From: Ignavibacteriota bacterium
Lineage (GTDB): Bacteria > Bacteroidota > Ignavibacteria > UBA10030
DNA: 61,934 nucleotides
Assembly (NCBI GenBank): GCA_003162695.1
Contig: PMML01000058.1
Coordinates: 11,816 to 73,749 of the forward strand
Reading direction: 5' to 3'
Shown here: positions 44,324 to 52,716 of the stretch, in pieces
How positions within the stretch are numbered: the first letter of the stretch is position 1
How the letters are laid out: each line of letters starts with the position of its first letter
Position numbers and translations under genes: made by a program
Notes under the pieces: generated by a model
The model's database searches: none
What the model was told of the DNA's origin: nothing
The model's input: the letters and a program-made list of their open reading frames with translations, nothing else

Positions 44324-45541
44324 TCATTCATATCTTAATGCATCGATCGGATTCAGCATCGCAGCTTTGCGTGCAGGATAATATCCAAAGAAAATTCCGA
44401 TGATAAAAGAAAACCCAAACGAAAGAATGATAGAGAACGCAGTTATGATCGTCGGCCATTTTGCGAGTGAAGAAATGACGGTCGAGCCGACAATTCCTAT
44501 AATGATGCCGATGACGCCTCCAAGTATGCTTAATACGAGCGCTTCGATAAGAAACTGAGTTAAAATATCTCTGCCGCGTGCACCGATCGACATCCGTATG
44601 CCGATTTCACGCGTCCGTTCAGTCACGGAAACGAGCATAATATTCATAATGCCGATGCCGCCGACTAAAAGCGAAACCGAAGCAATACTGGCGAGCAGTA
44701 TCGTAAGAATTTCGGTGGTCGCTGTCGCCGTATTGGCAATGTCCGTCTGATTACGAATGGTGAAATCATCCGCGTCGCCTACGGCAAGCTTGTGACGAAT
44801 GCGCATCAATTCCGATATTTGAGATTGCGCAAGCGTCATCGTCGTTGGAGATGTCGCCGAAGTCAATATGTATCGTAAAAAAGTAGTGTGTTGCAGGCGT
44901 TTCAATATAGTCGAATATGGAACTATGACAATATCATCCTGATCCTGTCCCATCGCATTTTGGCCCTTTTTCCCGAGAACGCCTATAACTTTGAACGGTA
45001 CGTTGCGAATACGGACCGTCTGATCGATGGGAGATGTGTCCGGGAAAAGATTGTCGACTACCGTTTGTCCGAGCACGCATACTTTCCCGGCCGTTTTGAC
45101 GTCCGCATCGGTAAAAAAGTCGCCGTCGGCAATAGTCCATAACCGTATGGACATATAATCCGCGCTTCCACCTTCGATGCCGGTCGACCAGTTCATATCA
45201 CCGGCAATAACCTGTGCACTGGTACGTGTGCCCGGAGAGACGAACGCAACAGCCGGACATTCTTTTGTAATAGCAAAAGCGTCGTCTTCAGTCAGCGTAG
45301 TCATGGTTCCTGCACCGGTCCGGATTCCTCCTTGCTGCTGTGAACCGGGGAAAACGATCAGCACATTCGTTCCAAGTGCGGCAATTTGCTGTTTCACTGA
45401 TATTTCGGCTCCCTGTCCGATGGCAAGCATAACGATGACCGCTCCGACACCGATAATGATCCCCAGCATGGTAAGAAATGAACGCATTTTGTTGCGCTGA
45501 AGAGCGCGAAATGCCGAGAGGAATATATTTAACATCTTCAT
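44324..45541 (-). CDS. MacB-like ABC transporter permease
   Basis: A 405-aa permease of the MacB/FtsX family. It has an N-terminal TM helix ([22 protein letters not shown]), a large periplasmic MacB core domain and three C-terminal TM helices ([31 protein letters not shown] region and the final [20 protein letters not shown], quoted in parts). The ending NPIDALRYE is typical. Its ATG overlaps the ATPase stop (ATGA). With the ATPase and adaptor it forms a tripartite exporter for peptides, macrolides or similar molecules. Confidence 0.93.
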   Translation of the reverse strand: MKMLNIFLSAFRALQRNKMRSFLTMLGIIIGVGAVIVMLAIGQGAEISVKQQIAALGTNVLIVFPGSQQQGGIRTGAGTMTTLTEDDAFAITKECPAVAFVSPGTRTSAQVIAGDMNWSTGIEGGSADYMSIRLWTIADGDFFTDADVKTAGKVCVLGQTVVDNLFPDTSPIDQTVRIRNVPFKVIGVLGKKGQNAMGQDQDDIVIVPYSTILKRLQHTTFLRYILTSATSPTTMTLAQSQISELMRIRHKLAVGDADDFTIRNQTDIANTATATTEILTILLASIASVSLLVGGIGIMNIMLVSVTERTREIGIRMSIGARGRDILTQFLIEALVLSILGGVIGIIIGIVGSTVISSLAKWPTIITAFSIILSFGFSFIIGIFFGYYPARKAAMLNPIDALRYE

Positions 45542-46323
45542 ACTGCATCCTCCTCGTCGATGGCAGGCATATCTTTCAGAACTTCAGATGCGATTTTGCG
45601 TGAGGTGTTGAGTTTGTCTGTCCTCACCCTTCCGTCGCGAAAAATAATCTGGCGCCGGGAAAATTGTGCTATGTCCGGTTCGTGTGTAACAATGAGAACC
45701 GTAATGCCGTGGTCGTTCAATTGCTGGAAAATTTCCATCACTTCGACGCTTGTCCGGCTGTCCAGATTTCCGGTCGGTTCGTCGGCCAGTACGATGCTCG
45801 GATCGTTCACCAATGCGCGCGCAATGGCAACACGCTGCTGCTGCCCGCCGGAAAGCTGGTTGGGATAATGATGAATGCGGTCTCCGAGTCCGACGCGTTC
45901 AAGTGCGCTGATTGCTTTTTCTTTGCGGATTTTTCCCGGCGTGGATCCGTAGAGCAGAGGGAGCTCGACATTTTCAATGGCGCTTGTTCTGGAAAGCAGG
46001 TTAAAGCCCTGGAAGACAAAACCGATTTTATGATTACGGATTTGTGCAAGGTTGTCCCGCGTTAATCCGCTGACGTCGATACCGTCCAGACTGTATATAC
46101 CTTTTGTCGGCTTATCGAGGCAGCCGAGGATATTCATAAACGTCGATTTTCCGGATCCCGATGCTCCCATAATGGCGACAAATTCGCCGGAATGAATTTC
46201 GAGAGTTACACCGCGGAGGGCGTGCACTTCAATCTCACCCAATTGATACGTCTTGGTCAAGTGTTCGACGCGGATAACCGCATCGGTCGTTTGCGGAGTG
46301 CGAGGTTCGCTCCCGGTACTCAT
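45538..46323 (-). CDS. MacB/LolD-like ABC transporter ATPase
   Basis: A 261-aa ABC ATPase. Walker A is GASGSGKST, the signature [15 protein letters not shown], Walker [13 protein letters not shown] and the switch His is in LIVTHEPD. MacB/LolD-type wording is clear ([13 protein letters not shown]). It overlaps both neighbours by 4 bp (ATGA junctions), so expression of the three exporter genes is coupled. Here ATPase and permease are separate polypeptides rather than fused as in E. coli MacB. Confidence 0.95.
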   Translation of the reverse strand: MSTGSEPRTPQTTDAVIRVEHLTKTYQLGEIEVHALRGVTLEIHSGEFVAIMGASGSGKSTFMNILGCLDKPTKGIYSLDGIDVSGLTRDNLAQIRNHKIGFVFQGFNLLSRTSAIENVELPLLYGSTPGKIRKEKAISALERVGLGDRIHHYPNQLSGGQQQRVAIARALVNDPSIVLADEPTGNLDSRTSVEVMEIFQQLNDHGITVLIVTHEPDIAQFSRRQIIFRDGRVRTDKLNTSRKIASEVLKDMPAIDEEDAV

Positions 46324-47852
46324 CGCATACCCCGGCCGCCCGGACCCTGCTGCTGACCTGAGAGCGGGCTGCGCATTTGTTGAGTTGCGGCATCGTCTCC
46401 GCCGCTGGTGACAGCAATGACGATTTGATCGCCGGATTTAAGCTTATCCGTCGTAATCTCTGTAAATTTCCCGTCGCTTAATCCGGTTCGTACATACACA
46501 GGCTCCAATTTTTTATCGGCACTGAGAATCCACACTCTGCCGAATCCGCTTTGATGTTCGGCTATGTACGGGCTTTTTTCGTACTCAGGAAATGTCTGAG
46601 TAATCCCGAATGTCGTTGTGGTTCGTACACGAGTGGCTATCGGTTGTCCCTTTGTGGATGCGCGTCCGTGCTGTCCCTTTTTTGCAAAGTATTTTTGTGT
46701 TTCTGCCATCAGATCTTCACGGCTCATATCGCTGTGAACTTTTTTGATCGAATCGCGGACGGCCCGGAAAAGTGCGCGGTCGGCATCGGAAAGTGGAAAC
46801 ATGCCGCTGCCGTTTTGACTGCCCGAAATTCCTCCGGATGAAGGCTGTGCTGCAGATTTATCCTGACCTGTCTGGCCTTGAGAGGATATTCCGCCTGCGG
46901 ATCTGCGCTGTATTTTTGTCGAGTCGATAAGTTCCGCGGGGGGCTGCAAGCGCAAAGCGAGGTTTGTTACACGCATGGCGTTTTGACTCGATCCTATCAT
47001 GATCTTGACATTTGCTGTCATTCCAGGCATAAGTTTGAGATCGCTGTTATTAACGTCGATGATGACGATATAATTTACCACATTGGAAACACTTGTCGGA
47101 TTGAGTCTGATCTGTGAGATCTGGCCGGAAAATTTATTGTCCGGATAGGCATCGACGGTAAAGTATCCTTCCTGTCCAATGGAGACTCTGCCTATATCGG
47201 ATTCGTCGACTGTGGTTTCCACCTGCATTTTCCGCAAATCGTTTGCGATGGTATAGAGAGTCGGAGAGGATAGACTTGCTGCAACCGTCTGACCGATATT
47301 AACCGCACGATTGACCACGACACCGTCGATAGGCGCGTAAATGGTTGCATATCGTAAATTGATAACGGCGCGGTCGAGCGCGGACTGTGCCGATTTCAAC
47401 GCTGCAATATTCTGTTGATATGTCAATTCTGCTGTGTCGTAATCAGACTGGGACATAAGCTGCCGGGCGAGTAAATCCTTATCACGGTCGAGGCTGACTT
47501 TGCTGTAGGTGAGCTGGGCCTTTGATTTATCCAGCGTCGCCTGGGCATCGATGACCGCCTGCACGAGAAATGTCGTATCGATACGGGCAATGACCTGTCC
47601 TTTTTTTACGACCGAATTGAAATCGGCATATAGTTTTGTGATAATTCCCGAAACTTGAGTTCCGACGTCGATCGTAGTGACCGGATTGATTGTTCCCGTA
47701 GCCGTGACATAGACGGTTATATCTCCCTGCGAAACCGTATCCAGACGAAAATCATATTTTATTTTGCCGTTACGAATAAAGAGGAAATAGCAAACAAGCA
47801 AAAGAAGAACTGCCCCCGAAATGGAAGACCAGAGTATTATTTTTTGTTTCAT
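46320..47852 (-). CDS. MacA-like periplasmic adaptor (HlyD/RND family)
   Basis: A 510-aa membrane-fusion adaptor. ATG 47852 (GAGG 8 nt upstream) gives an N-terminal TM anchor (IILWSSISGAVLLLLVCYFLF). The biotinyl-lipoyl halves (TVSQGDITVYVTATGTINP; YAPIDGVVVNRAVNIGQTV) surround a coiled coil. A beta-barrel and membrane-proximal domain follow. An insert of about 110 residues rich in Gly, Ser and Gln (RRSAGGISSQGQTG to SRED) lies after the barrel, longer than in E. coli MacA. The first of the three-gene exporter operon. Confidence 0.9.
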   Translation of the reverse strand: MKQKIILWSSISGAVLLLLVCYFLFIRNGKIKYDFRLDTVSQGDITVYVTATGTINPVTTIDVGTQVSGIITKLYADFNSVVKKGQVIARIDTTFLVQAVIDAQATLDKSKAQLTYSKVSLDRDKDLLARQLMSQSDYDTAELTYQQNIAALKSAQSALDRAVINLRYATIYAPIDGVVVNRAVNIGQTVAASLSSPTLYTIANDLRKMQVETTVDESDIGRVSIGQEGYFTVDAYPDNKFSGQISQIRLNPTSVSNVVNYIVIIDVNNSDLKLMPGMTANVKIMIGSSQNAMRVTNLALRLQPPAELIDSTKIQRRSAGGISSQGQTGQDKSAAQPSSGGISGSQNGSGMFPLSDADRALFRAVRDSIKKVHSDMSREDLMAETQKYFAKKGQHGRASTKGQPIATRVRTTTTFGITQTFPEYEKSPYIAEHQSGFGRVWILSADKKLEPVYVRTGLSDGKFTEITTDKLKSGDQIVIAVTSGGDDAATQQMRSPLSGQQQGPGGRGMR

Positions 47853-47941
47853 TCTAAACCTCGAATCCTGAAAACTGTTTTTTTGTTCAATCATATCTAT
47901 AAAACGACAGCTGACTAAATTTGTTTCTCAAAATATACAGG

Positions 47942-48706
47942 TTAATTCCCGTCCAGCTGATCGACAGGAACCTTGCGCCGGGCGGCGACGGCCTGCATAA
48001 TCTGCGTGCGGATTCTTTCCCGCAGGGCCGGAACTTGATCAAGCGTCATTGATGAAGTATCGACCGGCGGAAGGACGATGAGTGCAATTTCGGAAGGTTC
48101 GCCGAATTTCCATCCGTGTTTCGGAATACAATGCATGGTGCCGTCCAGAGCGATCGGGAGTATCGGAGTTTTTGTTTTTACGGCAAGATGAAACGCACCG
48201 TCGCTAAATGGACGAAGCCGACCGTCCGTAGTACGCGTTCCTTCCGGAAAAATCATGACGGAACAGCGCAGTGCGAGAATATGCTGTGCTTTGATCAATG
48301 CCTTTGCTCCGCTGCGCGCATTCCGGCGGTCGACCTCAATATCGCCGGCAAGCCGCATCATCCAGCCGATGATAGGAAGAGAAAATAATTCCTTTTTTGC
48401 CATCCATTTCATTTCCCACGGCAGATTGCTGATAATCGGAATGTCCGCCATCGATTGATGATTGGAAACAACGACGTAGGGGTTTCGGGGGTTCAGGACG
48501 GTTTCTCCGGAAATATGAATTTTCCATGCCGGGTTCAGAGCCGTCATTGCTTTGCCGACCTTCCGGAACAGGTATCCGGTTGCATAGTGTGCAGGATCGC
48601 GATCGAAAATCCTTTGAAGCGCCAGAAGTGGCAGCCAGATAAGAATGAGAAGGGCAATAATGCTCCATATATAAAGGGAACGAATTGCCGAAAGAATGTT
48701 TTTCAT
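47942..48706 (-). CDS. plsC: 1-acyl-sn-glycerol-3-phosphate acyltransferase
   Basis: A 254-aa PlsC-family acyltransferase that makes phosphatidate from lysophosphatidate. Motif I is NHQSMAD (HxxxxD), motif III FPEGTRTTDGRLRPF and motif IV PILPIALDG. The N-terminal TM helix (SIIALLILIWLPLLAL) anchors it in the inner membrane. It lies 90 bp upstream of the exporter operon on the same strand but is probably independent. Confidence 0.92.
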   Translation of the reverse strand: MKNILSAIRSLYIWSIIALLILIWLPLLALQRIFDRDPAHYATGYLFRKVGKAMTALNPAWKIHISGETVLNPRNPYVVVSNHQSMADIPIISNLPWEMKWMAKKELFSLPIIGWMMRLAGDIEVDRRNARSGAKALIKAQHILALRCSVMIFPEGTRTTDGRLRPFSDGAFHLAVKTKTPILPIALDGTMHCIPKHGWKFGEPSEIALIVLPPVDTSSMTLDQVPALRERIRTQIMQAVAARRKVPVDQLDGN

Positions 48707-48850
48707 AGCCTCGTCTGTTCGAATGTGAACGAACTGTAATTTTTTAGGGGACAGCTAAAATATAACTGATTTTGTTTTCAGTATGAAATAAATATACAGC
48801 GTCTCTGTATCGACGGACTGAAAAATAATTCTTCAGCTGATACCTAAGAC

Positions 48851-49411
48851 TCAGATTTGTATTCCCGGCATTTTAAGCGCTTCCGCCAATTTCAATGATT
48901 TGAGAACGAGCGTTTTCAAGTGGTTTTCAGTGTTTTTATCGGTCAATTCTTCCGATGGCGTAAACGCTTCATTCCCATTCCGTATGCATATCTGCGGTTT
49001 CGGGAGAACTATGCTTCCCAGATTCGCCAGCACCTGCCTTAGCTGCGGCTGCATCCGGACAGTACCGAACGGCCCGTTCGAAACACCGAATATTGCTGTG
49101 ACTTTTCCGTCGAAAGGATTATCCATTACCGAGAGCCAATCGAGGACGTTTTTTAAACCTCCGGGAATCGAATGATTATATTCCGGGGAAGCGATTAATA
49201 TAACGTCGGTTTCGAGCAAAACCGACTGCAGAATCAGCAGGTCCGGCGGAGGAGCCGGAATATCTTCCGAGTATATTGGTATTGCCATCTGTCCGAGATC
49301 CACAGCGCGCACCGCTGCTCCGGCTTCCCGTGCAAACCGCAAAGCGATATTCAATGCCTTGGTGTTCGTCGATTCTTTTCTTAAACTTCCCGATATCCCG
49401 ATGACATCCAT
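48851..49411 (-). CDS. NADPH-dependent FMN reductase
   Basis: A 186-aa flavodoxin-fold reductase. ATG 49411 starts MDVIGISGSLRKEST, the FMN phosphate loop, with AAGGAG upstream; the longer frame to 49561 is rejected. SPEYNHSIPGGLKNVLDWLS is the FMN isoalloxazine-site motif. Family members reduce FMN, quinones or azo compounds; the substrate here is unknown. Confidence 0.92.
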   Translation of the reverse strand: MDVIGISGSLRKESTNTKALNIALRFAREAGAAVRAVDLGQMAIPIYSEDIPAPPPDLLILQSVLLETDVILIASPEYNHSIPGGLKNVLDWLSVMDNPFDGKVTAIFGVSNGPFGTVRMQPQLRQVLANLGSIVLPKPQICIRNGNEAFTPSEELTDKNTENHLKTLVLKSLKLAEALKMPGIQI

Positions 49412-49611
49412 TGTTCTTTCACTCCTTCCTTCGTTTATAGTAAAACAGATCTCTGCTGCAAGAAGTTCCGATAATACAAATTCAAAATTAATATCTGAAA
49501 CGGTATTGTAGTCCGCGGAATCCCGGGTCTGCACATGAACCGCCGCATGCGTTGCATCCAAACCGGGGTTTGATTATCTTTTTATAAAGTACTATTTTAA
49601 AACGGAAATTC

Positions 49612-50064
49612 ATGGAAGATTACAATAAAAATCCAAAAGACTATAATGCACCGATGCATTCGGCCGAGCATATACTCAACCAAACGATGGTGCGCATGTT
49701 CGGCTGCGGCCGGGCATTCAGCGCGCATATCGAAAAGAGGAAATCGAAGTGCGATTACCGTTTCGGAAGGAACCTGACGCCGGAAGAGATTTTGCAGGTT
49801 GAAAAAAAAGTCAACGGGGTCATTCAATCCAATGTCCCCGTAACAGAATCGTTCCTTACCCGGAGCGAGGCGGGTCAGCGCTTCAACCTGACGCGCCTGC
49901 CGGAAGAATCGGGGGATTCGATACGGGTCATTACCATCGGAGATTACGATGCGTGTCCCTGCAGCGGCATCCATGTGCCTTCAACAAAAGAAATCGGGAT
50001 GTTGAAAATTATATCGACCGATTGGAATGATGGAGTTTTAAGGGTGCGGTTTAAACTGCAATAG
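49612..50064 (+). CDS. AlaX-like trans-editing protein (free SAD domain)
   Basis: A 150-aa stand-alone second additional domain (SAD) of alanyl/threonyl-tRNA synthetases. Zinc ligands are HSAEH (His16, His20) and CPCSGIH near residues 116-122. Such proteins hydrolyse mischarged Ser- or Gly-tRNA(Ala), or related mischarged tRNAs. There is no fused synthetase; the size fits the short AlaX forms. Specificity is not deducible. Confidence 0.85.
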   Translation: MEDYNKNPKDYNAPMHSAEHILNQTMVRMFGCGRAFSAHIEKRKSKCDYRFGRNLTPEEILQVEKKVNGVIQSNVPVTESFLTRSEAGQRFNLTRLPEESGDSIRVITIGDYDACPCSGIHVPSTKEIGMLKIISTDWNDGVLRVRFKLQ

Positions 50065-50159
50065 ATCGGAAGCGATCTCTTTGCCGAAAATGGAAAGATA
50101 GGAAGCCGATTGTTTTGTAGTGTGTGTTGATGCCCGCATAATGAAAGGTGAAGAGAACG

Positions 50160-50714
50160 ATGAAACATCATATATGCCCATGGTACATGGGATATATTCT
50201 GGCAAGCCCGCTCAGACGGCTGTACCAGAATCCGGAAACGATTGTCTTTCCATACTGCAAGCCGGGAATGCGCGTTCTGGAAATCGGTCCCGGCATGGGA
50301 TTTTTCAGTCTGCCGATGGCGGAAAAAATCGGCAGCAGTGGAAAAATATACTGTGTCGATGTGCAGGAAAAAATGCTGCGGACTCTCCGCCGGAAGGTTT
50401 TACAAAGAAAGCTCGATTATAGAGTTGAACTCCGTCGCTGTTCGGAGGCATCTCTTGAAGTTCACGATTTGAACGGAACGATCGATTTTGCGCTTGCATT
50501 CGCCGTTGTTCATGAAGTTCCCGATCCGGATTTTCTCCTGGATGAGATTGCTGTGTCTTTACGGCCTGGGGGAATCCTCCTTATTGCAGAACCGCGCGGG
50601 CATGTAGACGAAACAGGTTTTGCCGAATTGATTCGCCGGGCGGAAACACATGGGTTCCGGAATACCGCTTCGCCCGATATCCGCGGAAGTCATGCCGCTC
50701 TTTTGAAACATTGA
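50160..50714 (+). CDS. Class I SAM-dependent methyltransferase
   Basis: A 184-aa methyltransferase (ATG 50160 after GGTGAAGAG; an upstream GTG at 50148 is possible). The SAM motif I is VLEIGPGMGFFSLPMA, motif II YCVDVQEKML and later motifs IDFALAFAVVHEVPD and LRPGGILLIAEPRGHV. A UbiE/Methyltransf_11-like fold. Substrate unknown. It is followed after 3 bp by an unrelated secreted protein gene. Confidence 0.9.
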   Translation: MKHHICPWYMGYILASPLRRLYQNPETIVFPYCKPGMRVLEIGPGMGFFSLPMAEKIGSSGKIYCVDVQEKMLRTLRRKVLQRKLDYRVELRRCSEASLEVHDLNGTIDFALAFAVVHEVPDPDFLLDEIAVSLRPGGILLIAEPRGHVDETGFAELIRRAETHGFRNTASPDIRGSHAALLKH

Positions 50715-50717
50715 AAA

Positions 50718-51533
50718 ATGAATATGCCTTTTCTCCATAGAAAAATTATCGTTCTCATCTGGTGCATCTGCGCATCCGCGCCGATTTTTCCCCGCAATGC
50801 CGCCGATACCGCATCGACTGCTTCCCGTTCGATAGTACGGACTGACTCGTGTTTAAAACTGCCGTATCTGAAAAAAGCCGGAATGCAGGGACCGATCGTT
50901 GTATGGATAGTGGATGGCGCATATATACGGACATTTATCGACGAGGAATTTACAAATTTTGGACAGCACGATAATTTTTCCTTTATCCCAAAAAACGAAT
51001 TTTGGCTCGATCGTGAAGAACAGGAAGACGAGCAGACTTTTTTTATCGATCATCTTATCGTCGAGTCCCGGCTCATGGAAAAAGGCGTTTCGTACGATTC
51101 GGCGCTGGAAGCTGCAGACCGGCAGGAAATGGTCGAACGAAAACAGTCAGGCGACGTGCGGAAAGTTTTGCAGAAAAACGGTTTACCGGATCCTGCAAAA
51201 GTGCATCTCCGGCTCTGGAAAAAGCTTGAATCGGGACTCAGCGTATGGATTGTAGACGGCCGTTTGGTGCGAAGTGCGTTCGACGTGGATTTTACCGAAG
51301 GAGGTCATGAGTTTGTCTACGAATTCGTCCCCCACAACGAAGTCTGGATCGATAACGATCTTCAGGAATCAGAGAGGCCGTTTGTCCTGGTTCATGAACT
51401 CCATGAACGCAATCTCATGATGGAGGGATGGGAATATTCACGAGCGCATCAAGATGCAAGCGTGCTGGAATCGTATTGCCGGCATCATACCGACGAGCTG
51501 CATGTGAAACTGGGAAACGAAGGGTGGGAATGA
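50718..51533 (+). CDS. Secreted protein with duplicated zincin-like domain
   Basis: A 271-aa exported protein (signal peptide KIIVLIWCICASAPIFP). It carries two tandem copies of one domain of about 85 residues: VWIVDGAYIRTFIDEEFTNFG ... FIPKNEFWLD ... HLIVESRLMEKGVSYDSA and VWIVDGRLVRSAFDVDFTEGG ... FVPHNEVWID ... HELHERNLMMEGWEYSRAH. The second copy has HELHER followed by a distal AH, like a zinc site; the first has HLIVES, which seems degenerate. Not recognised as a named family. It starts 3 bp after the methyltransferase. Confidence 0.75.
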   Translation: MNMPFLHRKIIVLIWCICASAPIFPRNAADTASTASRSIVRTDSCLKLPYLKKAGMQGPIVVWIVDGAYIRTFIDEEFTNFGQHDNFSFIPKNEFWLDREEQEDEQTFFIDHLIVESRLMEKGVSYDSALEAADRQEMVERKQSGDVRKVLQKNGLPDPAKVHLRLWKKLESGLSVWIVDGRLVRSAFDVDFTEGGHEFVYEFVPHNEVWIDNDLQESERPFVLVHELHERNLMMEGWEYSRAHQDASVLESYCRHHTDELHVKLGNEGWE

Positions 51534-51550
51534 AACGCTCCACCGTAAAA

Positions 51551-51584
51551 CAAAAGCCGGCCCGTTGCAGCGGATCGGCTTTTG
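51551..51584. terminator. Bidirectional terminator
   Basis: Stem CAAAAGCCG (51551-51559) with CGGCTTTTG (51576-51584), between convergent genes; the T-rich arm serves both strands. Confidence 0.7.
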
Positions 51585-51619
51585 ATAAGATGTTTTCTGC
51601 AGAGGTATCGAACCGCGGA

Positions 51620-52237
51620 TTATTCCTTTAAGCGCTGGAAGATAAAGAAACGATCGCCGTAGCTGATCGGTTTCGTGAAATCGTTCACACCCAGATCTTG
51701 AATGGGAAGGCGCAGATCTTCCGGGAAAGAATAAATGTTCGTCCTTCCGATTTTTCCGTCATGTTCACGCGAAGGAGAATCAATCGAAAATATTTTTGCC
51801 AGTTCTTTAATACCGGTGCCGCGTTTGAGGGCGGCATACGCTGAGTCGGCGTCCGCTGCTGAACGGCAGAGGATCTCTGCAAGGAAATAATCGACCGGAG
51901 CAGCAAAACGGACGATGGTCTGCAGATGATACCATGTTGAAACCGGCTTATCATTGATCACAGCCGGCAGGAATCGCCATTGTTTCATGGTCGCTGCGGC
52001 TTGAGTATTCCAGTTCGTGTCCTCGGTTCCTTTTGAAATCTGTACTTCGTCGACGGTCCCGTTTTCCATGATATGAAGCATAGCGTCCAGGTTTATGGGA
52101 CCGGGGTTTATACCCGTTGGAACGGGAGGGAGCTGGTTTTGACTGATCAACTTCGGCGTTGGCGCCTGCTGAGCTTCTTTTACGCCAGAACACGAAAAAA
52201 GCCAGGCGGTGGACAGAAGAAGAATAAAATATTTCAT
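51620..52237 (-). CDS. Lipoprotein with TonB-C-like and parvulin-like parts
   Basis: A 205-aa lipoprotein: lipobox LFSC at Cys16. Residues about 45-110 resemble the TonB C-terminal fold (NGTVDEVQISKGTEDTNWNTQAAATMKQWRFLPA). Residues about 115-205 resemble a PpiC/parvulin rotamase fragment (AEILCRSAADADSAYAALKRGTGIKELAKIFS, in parts; GDRFFIFQRLKE). AGGAGG precedes the ATG. The pairing is unusual; a folding aid or envelope adaptor is possible. Confidence 0.72.
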   Translation of the reverse strand: MKYFILLLSTAWLFSCSGVKEAQQAPTPKLISQNQLPPVPTGINPGPINLDAMLHIMENGTVDEVQISKGTEDTNWNTQAAATMKQWRFLPAVINDKPVSTWYHLQTIVRFAAPVDYFLAEILCRSAADADSAYAALKRGTGIKELAKIFSIDSPSREHDGKIGRTNIYSFPEDLRLPIQDLGVNDFTKPISYGDRFFIFQRLKE

Positions 52238-52716
52238 AATTTACCTCCTATATATATGACATGGCGGATGACTGCGATGAAATTTTTTTTGAAAACGTAC
52301 TGTGTTCCCAAAACTTTCCATACAGACGCAGTTGTATATATAAAAAGGCAACTCCAAATTCGATCGAATATATATATTTAGATGATAAAAGTAAACCGGC
52401 TGTTAAAACGCCCGTAAATCACGGAATATAGATCAAATATCGCATTTTTACTGCGATATTTGCGAACCCATGAAAAAAAAACTCTGTCCGCAAAACGATC
52501 GGACGGGAATGAAAGAGCGCCGGCTATTTTCCTGCGCAGACATAAAATTCTTTTCGTCGATATATTTTTTGTGCACTTCCGCGGCGTGCAGGCAATCTTG
52601 AAATGTACGGAGCATCCCGTCAAAAAGCTGGGCGCCGAATAAGCTTTTTCCCGGCATTGCAATTCGGACCTTTTTTCGGTACCGTTTATACACACTTTAA
52701 ATGAATTATCGGTGTA
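52238..52716. other. Gap of about 480 bp, nothing recognised
   Basis: Short frames on both strands overlap one another and none shows a family pattern or a convincing start. Confidence 0.4.

Noticed and set aside
52448-52693. 81-codon minus-strand frame in the gap before the patatin gene
   Set aside because: It overlaps another minus-strand frame of similar length and shows no family motif; start signal is weak.
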